Below, one piece after another: positions 42,887 through 52,847 of a stretch of DNA of 64,000 nt. The notes beneath the pieces were generated by a model, which saw only the letters and a list, made by a program, of their open reading frames with translations, ran no database searches and was not told the DNA's origin. Positions within the stretch are counted from its first letter, which is position 1, and the number at the start of each line of letters is the position of its first letter. Where the stretch lies: assembly GCA_016929525.1 (NCBI GenBank), contig JAFGIP010000114.1, forward strand, positions 62,001 to 126,000, written 5' to 3'. The position numbers were made by a program, and so were the translations under genes. The DNA is from Bacteroidales bacterium (GTDB lineage: Bacteria; Bacteroidota; Bacteroidia; Bacteroidales; UBA10428).

Positions 42887-45800
42887 ATGATTAGAGTATA
42901 CTTACTTTTTATTTTACTGTCGGTTCTCCGGATTACTTGGTCGCAGACATATTCCCCGGTTGACAGATTCTCGGTTGAGAGTGGATTGTCACATTCACAT
43001 ATTACATGTCTGTTCATAGATAGCAGGGGGTTTTTATGGATTGGCACACCCGACGGACTTAATCGTTATGATGGTTATTCTTTTATTAAGTATCAGACAA
43101 GGATTGGAGATCAGACTTCAATAACCAACGATTATATTCTGGATATTACCGAAGATGCCGATGGTAATTTATGGATTGCTACAGCAACTGGAGTTTCAAA
43201 ATTTGATATTACGGGTAACAGCTTTCAGTCTTTTACATTGAAAAGAAGTATTGACGAAGATGGTATTCCTGTCGTTATTACAGATATAGAAATAGATACC
43301 ATTAATAATTCAGTCTATTTACTTGGTAATGGATTAATTGCCCAAATGGATCTGTCAACCTATGCTGTAAAAAGGTTTCCAGTTGAAAGATTCTATAAGC
43401 TTTCTCAAAGAAATGAATTCAATGCCGTTAAATATGATAATTATACCAACAGCATTTTATTTATTACAAAAAGACAAATAATTGAGTTTAATATCTCAAA
43501 TGATTCTGCATCGATAAGATTTGATATTGATAAATTCACCGGGAATAATATGGAACTAGTTAAGGATGTTGCCTGTGGATATAATGGTTCGCTGGGCATA
43601 TTAACCACTGAATATTTAATCTCTTTAAGCGGTAATGATTCTGGAGAAAATAATCATTTTAAACAAAAACTTGCCACCGATTCAGGAATTAAATTAATAT
43701 ATGATGGATTAACAAAATGCTATCATGTAATTCAGACAAGCAGCATATATGTTTATAATGCTATCAATCTGAAACAGATAAACACTTTTAATTTTACGCT
43801 GCCAAAAGAATACCAGCCAAATATTTCCACATATTGCAGAAGCAGATCAGGGGTATTATGGGTCGGAACTTTTCAGGGATTGTATAAGTTTAATTTGCAT
43901 AAAAACTCATTTAAGACAATTGTGCCGGCCGCATACACTAAAAGTAACAAACCCGTCAGAATAAGTGATGCTATTCTTGACGAAAATAGAATGATTTGGG
44001 CAGGAGAACGGACAGGGGAACTTACAATTTTAAAATTTGAAACAGGCTCTTCGATGATGGTTCCTTTTAAGCAGATTAATCTTAATACCAGGATCAACAA
44101 AATTAATAAGAGTTTCAGGGGTGACATTTTTATTGCAACGGGTAATGGTGTTATTCTTTATAGTTATAACAGAAATTCATTGAATTATAGCAGTAATACA
44201 AAGAAATATCTTACAGGAGAAGAGATATATGCTGTTTATCCTGAAAAGAATGATACGGTTTGGATCGCGGGAGAAAGTGGATTCTATTTGTTTAGACCGG
44301 AAGAAAACGAGATCGAATTACTTAAAGGATCGGCAGACATATATTCCGGTAACAGGGTCATTGAAATACAAGGAACCAGCAAGCATATTTTTCTTGTTTA
44401 CAATAATAGCATCGTTGAAATAGACAGACAAAGTCTTGAAACCAGATTTATTAACGCTCAAAGAGATGGTAAAATCTTAACTTTCATTCATACTGTTTTA
44501 CCTGTAAACGAAAAGGAACTTTTAGTTGGTACTTCAAACGGAGTGTTTAGTTATCGACCTTTAATTGGGGAGCTTAGTTTACTTGATCTTGGATTAAAAA
44601 GGAGTAATTATCATATCCATGCTTTGCATATCGACCCTAAAGGGACGCTTTGGGTATCGACTAATAAGGGACTCCTGTCTGTCGATAAATCAAAATATGG
44701 TATAAAGCAGTTTGATAAAAACGATGGATTAGCACTACAGGTATTTGCAGATCGCCTGGTATCAAGCGATAGAAGTGGTAATATACTGTTTGGAGGGATT
44801 GACCGGCTTATTGTCTTTAATCCGGATTCTTTAATTAAAAATAACGTGGCACCTAATATTGAGTTTACTCAGGTTGTTCTGAATGGTAAGAACAGAAAAT
44901 TGACTATTAACTTAGTAGGAGTTGATACACTTGAAATCGAACCGGATATAAAATATTTCAGGATTAATTTTTCTGCATTGGATTTTTGGGCACCGGAAAA
45001 GAATAATTACAAATATTCCCTTGTACGATTAAAGCGTGATAGATATTGGAATTCACTCGATAATCAAAACTATATTCTTTTATCAGGTTTAAGAGCGGGT
45101 TATTATATCCTTGAAATTAAAGGAGCTAATAACGAAGGGGTTTGGAATCATAATTCACGCAAACTGATTATTCATGTTTATGCTCCATTTTGGCAGTCAC
45201 ATCTGGCATTTGTTATTTATAGTATTTTATTTATCCTTTTGTTTTATCTGTCAGTTTATTTCCGCACAAAACATTTACATAAACAAAACAGGGAATATCG
45301 TGAGAGAGAACAAATATCTAAAAAAATAGAACAGCAGAAAGAAGAGTTATCCGTTAAGAATAAAAATATCACCGATAGTATTAACTATGCGAAACGGATT
45401 CAAATGGCTCTTATGCCCTCACAAAAACTGTTTAAGAAATTGTTCCCCGACTCGTTTATTTTACATCTTCCTAAAGACATTGTCAGTGGTGATTTCTACT
45501 GGGTAAACGAAGTTGACGAAAGGAAATATTTTGCAGCAGTGGATTGCACAGGACATGGTGTACCGGGAGCATTTATGTCAATTATAGGTTTTGAATTGTT
45601 CAGAAGAATAACTGAAACAGAAAAGAAAAAGCAACCCGCAGAAATTCTTAACAGCTTAAACCGGGAATTTGAATTAATTTTTCGTGATGTTGAAAATATT
45701 ACACTGCGTGATGGGATGGATGTTGCATTTTGTGCAATTGATAAAAAGATGAAGGTACTTGAATTTGCCGGTGCATTTAATCCGTTATACCTGGTCAGGG

Positions 45801-46147
45801 ATAATAAAATTACTGAAATTAAAGGTGACAGATTTTCCGTGGGTTTAAATACTGATTCGGAGAATGATCAGGAATTAATGTTTCAGGATCATGTTATTCC
45901 ACTTGATGATGGAGATATTATATATATTTTCACTGATGGTTTTGCTGATCAGTTTGGAGGCCCGGATGAGAAGAAATATAAATATCGACGTTTCAGGCAT
46001 TTATTGTTAGCACTTCATGAATTACCAATGGAACGCCAGGTTGAATTTCTCAGAAGGAGTATACTCGATTGGAAAGGAGATATGGATCAGGTTGACGATA
46101 TACTGGTAATAGGAGTTAGGGTATCTAATGATGATAAAATTAAATAA
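42887..46147 (+). CDS. Two-component-regulator-type beta-propeller sensor with Y_Y_Y domain, TM and SpoIIE/PP2C phosphatase output
   Basis: FSVESGLSHSHITCLFIDSRGFLWIGTPDGLNRYDG propeller repeats; Y_Y_Y region; TM near residue 780; KDIVSGDFYWVNEV...AAVDCTGHGVPGAFMSIIG SpoIIE motifs. Confidence 0.9.
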   Translation: MIRVYLLFILLSVLRITWSQTYSPVDRFSVESGLSHSHITCLFIDSRGFLWIGTPDGLNRYDGYSFIKYQTRIGDQTSITNDYILDITEDADGNLWIATATGVSKFDITGNSFQSFTLKRSIDEDGIPVVITDIEIDTINNSVYLLGNGLIAQMDLSTYAVKRFPVERFYKLSQRNEFNAVKYDNYTNSILFITKRQIIEFNISNDSASIRFDIDKFTGNNMELVKDVACGYNGSLGILTTEYLISLSGNDSGENNHFKQKLATDSGIKLIYDGLTKCYHVIQTSSIYVYNAINLKQINTFNFTLPKEYQPNISTYCRSRSGVLWVGTFQGLYKFNLHKNSFKTIVPAAYTKSNKPVRISDAILDENRMIWAGERTGELTILKFETGSSMMVPFKQINLNTRINKINKSFRGDIFIATGNGVILYSYNRNSLNYSSNTKKYLTGEEIYAVYPEKNDTVWIAGESGFYLFRPEENEIELLKGSADIYSGNRVIEIQGTSKHIFLVYNNSIVEIDRQSLETRFINAQRDGKILTFIHTVLPVNEKELLVGTSNGVFSYRPLIGELSLLDLGLKRSNYHIHALHIDPKGTLWVSTNKGLLSVDKSKYGIKQFDKNDGLALQVFADRLVSSDRSGNILFGGIDRLIVFNPDSLIKNNVAPNIEFTQVVLNGKNRKLTINLVGVDTLEIEPDIKYFRINFSALDFWAPEKNNYKYSLVRLKRDRYWNSLDNQNYILLSGLRAGYYILEIKGANNEGVWNHNSRKLIIHVYAPFWQSHLAFVIYSILFILLFYLSVYFRTKHLHKQNREYREREQISKKIEQQKEELSVKNKNITDSINYAKRIQMALMPSQKLFKKLFPDSFILHLPKDIVSGDFYWVNEVDERKYFAAVDCTGHGVPGAFMSIIGFELFRRITETEKKKQPAEILNSLNREFELIFRDVENITLRDGMDVAFCAIDKKMKVLEFAGAFNPLYLVRDNKITEIKGDRFSVGLNTDSENDQELMFQDHVIPLDDGDIIYIFTDGFADQFGGPDEKKYKYRRFRHLLLALHELPMERQVEFLRRSILDWKGDMDQVDDILVIGVRVSNDDKIK

Positions 46148-46153
46148 TAAGGA

Positions 46154-47905
46154 TCAGGAAGCATCCTGATTTGCAAGCAGATTTCTCATTTTCTGTAAGA
46201 GAATTTCAACCTGGAATGGTTTTGAAATATATTCATTCATTCCGGCGGCGAGGCACGCTTCTTTGTCTCCGGAAAGTGCATTTGCGGTAATAGCAATTAT
46301 TGGGGTATGTGTATTTGTACTGGCTTCAAGTTCGCGGATTTTTTTTGTTGCAAGTATACCATTCATCACAGGCATCTGAATGTCCATCAGGATCAAATCA
46401 TACTTGGTAGTGCCAAATTTATCCAATGCTTCTTTTCCATTGCTTGCAACTTCTATGTTCTTCACCTTATTTTTTAAACTGAGTATTACAATTTTCTGGT
46501 TAATTGAATTATCCTCAACAAGAAGTACATTAGCATCTTCAAGGCTTATAGCCTGTTCATGTTTTAATATTTCTTTTTTAGTTAATTTTTCCTCTTCTTT
46601 AACAATGGTCAGTTTTTTGTCATTCTTCAATATGAGATATAGATGAATTTTTGTTGCTTTGACAATGCTGTTAAGATTGAATTCACCATTATAAAGTTTA
46701 ACTATTTTTTGTGCTATGCTGAGATCAAGGTAATTTCTTTGTAGTTCTCCTTTTGAAAAAATCGGCTTTGCAGGAGCAACAAAATAATTGTTTCTGTCGT
46801 CTTTTTTCACCTCAACATATGGGAATGATATCTCAATATCCAGCTTACTTTTATCATCTTCATTTATTTTCAGAATTTTCGCATTAATATCGATTTTTGT
46901 TTTTTTGTCAGAATTGAGTTTAACGATATTCTCAATCAGTGAAAGAAATAACTGTTTAATTCTTACAGGATGCCCCCTGAACTGTATTTTGGAAGAATCT
47001 ATGTTAAAATTGATCTCAAGCTTTTCTTTATGTTGGTTTTTAAAGAGCTTTAAAGTATTTTCAATAGTAGACTGAATATTAAAGCTTACCTCCGTTTGTT
47101 CGCTGTCTTCAATATCAAGCGCAGAAATCTGGACAATATTGTTTACAACATTTACGAGGTTATTGGTTGAAGCAATTATGGTATCGAATAAATCCTGTTG
47201 ATCATCAGGTAATTTTGATCGGTCTACCAAATTTGAAATAAGTGTGATGTTGTTTAAAGGTGTTCTGATCTGGTGTGACAGCTTTGATAAAAAATCATCC
47301 TTTCTTTTACTTTCATCTTTACTTTCTTCTACAGCTTTACTCATTACCTTTTGACTTGATACTTTAAGAAATTCATAGATGTAAATTGTCGTCAGAATAG
47401 CAATATATGCACCTATTATCCTTAAGCTGATACTTAAGCTGTAATCTGGTATAAAGCCGACATACAAACTTAAGATACATATTAATGTAATTAATGCTAG
47501 AAAAATAATAGATATTCTGAACCCTTCATCAATCCCTTTAAGCGCAATGGCAAGAATCGGAAATGGGAAAAGCCAGAGAAATCCGGTATCGTATGCACCT
47601 CCGGTGATCAGACAATAAAGTAGGACAAATGCTGTTGTTATAATTATAATATATGAATATAAACCAATGTTTGTTTTATTACTGAAAATCTGATATACAA
47701 CATAATTTACGGCAGAACTAATACCAAGAACAAGAGCAAGTATGTAGTCTTCATTTATAATTGCCAGAACTCCGAAAAAAAGATAAAAACTAAGAGTAAT
47801 AACAGCAGCAAAATTGACAAGGATTACTTTATTGGCTTTTTCAATTTCGAGTTTTTTAGAAGCCCTGTTTGAAAAATAATTTGCTATGTTTTGAAGTAAT
47901 TCCAT
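46154..47905 (-). CDS. Membrane hybrid histidine-kinase-like protein with receiver domain; HATPase region appears degenerate
   Basis: Multiple N-terminal TMs; FLSKLSHQIRTPLNN H-box; receiver NVLLVEDNSINQKIV...DLILMDIQMPVMNG...ISKPF; no DxGxG G1 or GxGL G2 box. Confidence 0.88.
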   Translation of the reverse strand: MELLQNIANYFSNRASKKLEIEKANKVILVNFAAVITLSFYLFFGVLAIINEDYILALVLGISSAVNYVVYQIFSNKTNIGLYSYIIIITTAFVLLYCLITGGAYDTGFLWLFPFPILAIALKGIDEGFRISIIFLALITLICILSLYVGFIPDYSLSISLRIIGAYIAILTTIYIYEFLKVSSQKVMSKAVEESKDESKRKDDFLSKLSHQIRTPLNNITLISNLVDRSKLPDDQQDLFDTIIASTNNLVNVVNNIVQISALDIEDSEQTEVSFNIQSTIENTLKLFKNQHKEKLEINFNIDSSKIQFRGHPVRIKQLFLSLIENIVKLNSDKKTKIDINAKILKINEDDKSKLDIEISFPYVEVKKDDRNNYFVAPAKPIFSKGELQRNYLDLSIAQKIVKLYNGEFNLNSIVKATKIHLYLILKNDKKLTIVKEEEKLTKKEILKHEQAISLEDANVLLVEDNSINQKIVILSLKNKVKNIEVASNGKEALDKFGTTKYDLILMDIQMPVMNGILATKKIRELEASTNTHTPIIAITANALSGDKEACLAAGMNEYISKPFQVEILLQKMRNLLANQDAS

Positions 47906-48010
47906 TTGTGAGGGTAAGTTTTTTTGCTCTTATATAAATATAAGTAAATTTAGTATAAATCGGAATTTATTGCTGTATTAATGTTACCAACACTTAAGCA
48001 ATATTCATTA

Positions 48011-48041
48011 TTGAGAAAAACCAGGAATGTTTGTATCTTTT
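48011..48041 (+). promoter_or_regulatory. Candidate sigma-ABfr-type promoter
   Basis: TTG (48011) - N20 - TATCTTTT (48034-48041; one mismatch to TAnnTTTG), about 45 nt upstream of the ATG at 48086. Confidence 0.4.
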
Positions 48042-48085
48042 TATATATAAACGATAATTTTGTGTACAACTGTGAATATTATACG

Positions 48086-48760
48086 ATGAGACTATTCTTT
48101 GGATTATTACTTATTAGTGTTTTGTGCAGATACAGTTATGCTGATAATGACTCTGCAAACTTTGTTATGTATAATCCCGAATTTGAATTTAAGGAAGGTA
48201 TTTTTGTAAACTTCAGCCAGGTTCAAAACAACTCGCCACTACCTAAATCACGTATAGTTACCGATATTGATTATGATAATCCGGAGTTTTTCGACTATGT
48301 TCTTTCAAAGAGTAAAATATTTTATTACGACAATATTGGTAACAAGAATGAACTGAAGTCAAATAAGGTCTGGGGATATTCCAGAAACGGATTTCTTTAT
48401 ATTAATATCGACGATGGTTTTTTCAGAATTACACTGATTGGTTCGGTATGTCATTTCATTGCAAGTCAGACAACATATAATAGTTACTATAATTCACCAT
48501 ACTACTATAATTCATATTATTATGATCCTTACAGGATGCCATCATCATACCCTTCTACCGAGATGCGTCAGTATCTGCTTGATTTTAAAACAGGGAGGGT
48601 ATTTGATTACAACGAAGAATCGCTTGAAGTTATACTTATGCAGGATCCGGAACTTCATGATGAATATGCAGCATTGAGTAAGAAAAAGAAACGTCAGCAG
48701 AAGTTTATATTTATGCGTAAATACAACGAAAGAAATCCATTATATTTTCCAAAAAATTAA
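48086..48760 (+). CDS. Secreted protein of unknown function with Tyr-rich segment
   Basis: Signal peptide MRLFFGLLLISVLCRYSYA from ATG 48086 (in frame with 47981 ORF start); TTYNSYYNSPYYYNSYYYDPYRMPSSYP low-complexity stretch. Confidence 0.7.
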   Translation: MRLFFGLLLISVLCRYSYADNDSANFVMYNPEFEFKEGIFVNFSQVQNNSPLPKSRIVTDIDYDNPEFFDYVLSKSKIFYYDNIGNKNELKSNKVWGYSRNGFLYINIDDGFFRITLIGSVCHFIASQTTYNSYYNSPYYYNSYYYDPYRMPSSYPSTEMRQYLLDFKTGRVFDYNEESLEVILMQDPELHDEYAALSKKKKRQQKFIFMRKYNERNPLYFPKN

Positions 48761-48771
48761 TAATTAAAGCT

Positions 48772-49620
48772 ATGAAGAAAAGTTTGATTGTCTTTTTATT
48801 AAGTATCTGGTTAATTGATGCTTCAGGGCAAAGTTACGTGCCAAGCCGCGATGATATTAATGCTTTTTTTAATACTAAAACCATGGTGGTTTTATTAGAT
48901 AATCCATTACTTGAATATAATATCATTATTAAAGAAGTAATGGAGCAGGAATGGGGAATTACAGATTTTGAATACATTACTTTCAAAGAATTTGAAGAAC
49001 TGAGATTTGATCCTCAGTATTCATTTTTATATATGTCGCAGGTAACTTTTGAAAATGATAAGACTGACGCACGTTATCGGTTTTTACATCTTTCACTGGG
49101 AGGTGATTATTTCAGAAAAAATCAAATGCCTGATATTGCTTCTGTTCCCTTGGCTTATTACAGTGTTGATGAAGATAATTACACATATAAGCTCGCAATA
49201 CTAGTAAGATTCATGCAGAATCATGCACTCTTAATAAAAGATCATCCGGAAATTGTCTCTGCGAATGTACTGCAGCATTATAACGACAACATTAGGGATA
49301 TTAAAGGTAAAACCCTGTACCTGCTTGAAGAAGAACTTACTGATGAAGTTAATTCAACAGCCAGAATAAAAGAAGTCTATCCTTATAAATTCAGGATAGT
49401 TACAAAAGATGTGATTACTGAAGCAATAAAGGAGCGCAATAATAATGTGGTATTTTTACACAAGGTTGGTCCTGAAGGAACTAAAATTAATGCAAGATGT
49501 TATAAGATAATAATAGGAGCTGCAGATGCTAATTTTTATTATTTCGATTATCATAAAATATCGAATAAGAAACCAGACGGATTTTTAAGTGACGATTTTA
49601 AGAAGCTTGCCAAAAAGTAA
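48772..49620 (+). CDS. Secreted protein of unknown function
   Basis: Signal peptide MKKSLIVFLLSIWLIDASGQ; 12 nt after the preceding orphan gene; no family recognised. Confidence 0.7.
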   Translation: MKKSLIVFLLSIWLIDASGQSYVPSRDDINAFFNTKTMVVLLDNPLLEYNIIIKEVMEQEWGITDFEYITFKEFEELRFDPQYSFLYMSQVTFENDKTDARYRFLHLSLGGDYFRKNQMPDIASVPLAYYSVDEDNYTYKLAILVRFMQNHALLIKDHPEIVSANVLQHYNDNIRDIKGKTLYLLEEELTDEVNSTARIKEVYPYKFRIVTKDVITEAIKERNNNVVFLHKVGPEGTKINARCYKIIIGAADANFYYFDYHKISNKKPDGFLSDDFKKLAKK

Positions 49621-49664
49621 TATTTTCTGAGGCTGTATAAAAAGTGTTTTCTATGCCACAATTT

Positions 49665-49702
49665 CGATAATTATCGGAACACCATCCCGAAAGCTTTCGG
49701 GA
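49665..49702. repeat. Paired perfect palindromes in intergenic DNA
   Basis: CGATAATTATCG (49665-49676) followed by TCCCGAAAGCTTTCGGGA (49685-49702). Confidence 0.7.
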
Positions 49703-49911
49703 CACTAAAATGCACTAAACTGAAATATAATGAAAATCAAATTTTTGTGTCTTTTTGTTTTTTTGTGAATTACTGGCAATAAATTAATTAATAACTTTTG
49801 AGATAGCCTATTCATCTTTTATTCATATTGTCTTTAGCTACCTATTTGTTCATATATTCTTACCAGCGAATTTTATTTTATATTATCTTTCACATTAAAT
49901 GTGATTAAATC

Positions 49912-50667
49912 ATGCATCGCCTATTTTTTCTAATCACCTTGTTTTTCATTCTGGCAAATGTTCAGAGTTTGTTATACTCGCAGTCCGGGGAGTCAGATCC
50001 GGGTGTGCAGTTGGTTGATTCATATGTTGCTGCAGGAAATATTACAAAAGCTCTTGTTGAACTTGAAAATATACTGGTAAAAAATCCTGCAAATTTAGAA
50101 GCTCAGGAAATGAAAATTAACATCCTTGTTCAGCAGGACAGAGGCAAGGAAGCATTTAAGGATATTGAGGAATATATGGTAATGTATCCAAACAAACCAG
50201 AATACTTCTACCTGAGGGCGATATTGAATCTTCAGAAAGAAAAATATTCAAAAGCAATTGACGATTTTGATAAGGCAGTTCAAACTAAAATGCCGGAGAA
50301 TTCTGTTTATAAAGTATATCTGAACAGGGGGATGGCACATTTTTATTTACAGGATTACGATTTAGCCGAAGCCGACTTTAATGAAGTTATTGACCGTGAC
50401 TCGAAAAATGCTGCAGCTTACCATGGCAAAGGAATGGTTAAATATGAATTGCGAGAATATGACGAAGCAGTTGTTCAGTTTCAGAAAGCGCTGCATGAAG
50501 ATGAAGGAAATCCTATAACACATTTCAATATGGGGATGACATATTTCAGACTAGATGAATCAGACAACGCTTGCTATCACTTTAACAGATCTTGCACTCT
50601 TGGTCATAGAAATGCTTGTCGTTTATTGATGATGGAATGTACGGAAGAAATTAATATTTCAAAATAA
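49912..50667 (+). CDS. Tetratricopeptide-repeat protein, secreted
   Basis: Signal peptide; repeated TPR units (KAIDDFDKAVQ, DLAEADFNEVIDRDSKNAAAYHGKGMVKYELREYDEAVVQFQKAL). Confidence 0.85.
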   Translation: MHRLFFLITLFFILANVQSLLYSQSGESDPGVQLVDSYVAAGNITKALVELENILVKNPANLEAQEMKINILVQQDRGKEAFKDIEEYMVMYPNKPEYFYLRAILNLQKEKYSKAIDDFDKAVQTKMPENSVYKVYLNRGMAHFYLQDYDLAEADFNEVIDRDSKNAAAYHGKGMVKYELREYDEAVVQFQKALHEDEGNPITHFNMGMTYFRLDESDNACYHFNRSCTLGHRNACRLLMMECTEEINISK

Positions 50668-50726
50668 TACTTCATCTGTCTGAATGAATTTAATAGAATT
50701 AGTATTTTATTACCATTTCTGAACCG

Positions 50727-52685
50727 ATGGACCTTTCGGTAATAATAGTAAATTATAATGTAAGATATTTCCTCGAACAGTGTCTGCATTCTGTTTTAAA
50801 AGCTGCTGTGAATATCAGGTGTGAAATTATTGTAGTTGATAACAATTCGGTTGATGGTTCATGCCAGATGGTAACAGCTAAATTTCCTGATGTAAAGCTA
50901 ATTGCTAATAATGAAAATGTTGGTTTTTCCAGAGCAAATAACCAGGGGATTAAAATATCAGCCGGCGAATTTATTCTTATTTTAAATCCGGATACAATTG
51001 TTCAGGAAGATACTTTCGTAAAATGTCTGCAGTTCATGAGAGTAAACCCTGATGCAGGAAGCCTGGGGGTAAAAATGATTGACGGGAAAGGTACTTTTTT
51101 ACCAGAGTCGAAGCGCTCGCTGCCAACACCAGCTGTGTCGTTTTATAAGATCTTTGGTATATCGTCGCTTTTCCCAAAGTCCAGAATATTCGGCAGATAT
51201 CATTTGGGATATCTTAATGTGGATGAAACAAATAAAGTTGAGATATTGCCGGGTGCATTTATGTTTATAAGAAAATCCGTATTGAATAAAATAGGGCTGT
51301 TAGACGAAACTTTTTTTATGTACGGAGAAGATATTGATCTTTCATATAGAATTATGCAGGCCGGGTATGATAATTATTACTTTCCTGAAACAACAATTAT
51401 TCATTACAAGGGAGAAAGTACAAAGAAAGGCAGCATTAATTATGTGTTGGTATTCTACAGGGCAATGATCATCTTCGCGCGTAAACACTTTTCAAAGAAA
51501 AACGCCAGATTATTTAGTTTTTTAATAAACATGGCTATTTATCTCAGGGCATCTGCATCAATAATAAGACGTTTATTTCTGAACTCTGTTATACCTCTTG
51601 CCGATGTTGCCCTTATGTACACGGGGTTTTATATAATCAAACCATTCTGGGAGAAGATAAGATTTGGCAGAGCTGGTTATTATCCTGAAGAATATATGTA
51701 CTATGTTGTCCCTGCTTATATCCTGATTTGGTTGTTTTCACTTTATATGTCAGGAGCTTATGAAAAGAAAACCCAACCAAAAGATATATTCAGGGGAATA
51801 CTGCTCGGTACTACCGTTGTATTGATTATTTATGCTCTGTTACCTGAAACTTTGCGATTTTCAAGAGCCCTGTTGTTATTTGGAGCAGTATGGGGTGTGG
51901 CATCGTTATTCCTTACGCGTATTACATTAGGAACATTATTTAATAATGTACGACTGATTTTTAAAAAAAAGAAAAAGCGAATTGTAATTGCCGGATCCAA
52001 TGATGAAAGTAAACGTGTGTTATCATTACTTCAACAAGCTAATATTTCACCAACTTTCGTAGGATTAACAGGTGTCCGGGAAGACCATGTGAAGGGTGAA
52101 TATTTGGGAAATCTCTCTCAAATAAACGATATAGTAAAAATTAACCGAATTGATGAGATAGTTTTTTGTGCTAAGGACATCCCGTCTCAGATCATTATTG
52201 AAACGATGTTAAGCATTAGCGATACATCAGTCGATTTTAAAATAGCTCCTCCGGAAAGCATTTCTGTTATTGGCAGTAGTTCAATTAATACTGCCGGCGA
52301 GCTTTATATTGTCAGTCTTAACTCATTAAGTCAAACCATTAGTCGCAGGAAAAAAAGAATTTTCGATGTATTAACATCTATAGTTTTATTGGCACTGTCT
52401 CCATTCCTGGTGTTTTATGTAAATAAACCTCTGCATTTATTAAAAAATATCTTATATGTACTTACTGGAGCAAAAACATGGATAGGTTATTATAGGCTTA
52501 ATGATCTTATTGATGAAAATCTTCCAAAGATTAATCACGGAGTTTTAACTCCTGTACCAGCATCAAAAGAAAGAATTTTGAATAAGCAAACTATTGATCG
52601 GCTCAATTTGTTGTATGCAAAGGACTATAAAATGTCTAACGATCTTTCATTCATAATAAGAGATTTAAAATTTTTGGGCAACTGA
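50727..52685 (+). CDS. GT2-family glycosyltransferase fused to a membrane region resembling polyprenyl glycosylphosphotransferase N-terminal half
   Basis: MDLSVIIVNYNVRYFLEQCLHSVLKA...LNPDTIVQED...MYGEDIDLSYRI (GT2); then TMs, KKRIVIAGSNDESKRVLSLLQ Rossmann-like, RRKKRIFDVLTSIVLLALSPFLVFYV. Confidence 0.85.
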   Translation: MDLSVIIVNYNVRYFLEQCLHSVLKAAVNIRCEIIVVDNNSVDGSCQMVTAKFPDVKLIANNENVGFSRANNQGIKISAGEFILILNPDTIVQEDTFVKCLQFMRVNPDAGSLGVKMIDGKGTFLPESKRSLPTPAVSFYKIFGISSLFPKSRIFGRYHLGYLNVDETNKVEILPGAFMFIRKSVLNKIGLLDETFFMYGEDIDLSYRIMQAGYDNYYFPETTIIHYKGESTKKGSINYVLVFYRAMIIFARKHFSKKNARLFSFLINMAIYLRASASIIRRLFLNSVIPLADVALMYTGFYIIKPFWEKIRFGRAGYYPEEYMYYVVPAYILIWLFSLYMSGAYEKKTQPKDIFRGILLGTTVVLIIYALLPETLRFSRALLLFGAVWGVASLFLTRITLGTLFNNVRLIFKKKKKRIVIAGSNDESKRVLSLLQQANISPTFVGLTGVREDHVKGEYLGNLSQINDIVKINRIDEIVFCAKDIPSQIIIETMLSISDTSVDFKIAPPESISVIGSSSINTAGELYIVSLNSLSQTISRRKKRIFDVLTSIVLLALSPFLVFYVNKPLHLLKNILYVLTGAKTWIGYYRLNDLIDENLPKINHGVLTPVPASKERILNKQTIDRLNLLYAKDYKMSNDLSFIIRDLKFLGN

Positions 52686-52847
52686 TTGTGATCGTCAGGC
52701 CTGCATAATGAAATTCGTGCAATATCTTTATGTGAGAGTTTTATTTGTGAAATATACAGAGAAGAATTATTAAATCGATATTTGCTTAAATTAGGATCCA
52801 AATCTTATTTGGCACATTAATATTAAAAGCGGATATTACTTCTAAAT

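Noticed and set aside
47981-48085. N-terminal extension of the 47981..48760 ORF
   Set aside because: A candidate promoter lies inside it and a clean signal peptide begins at ATG 48086.
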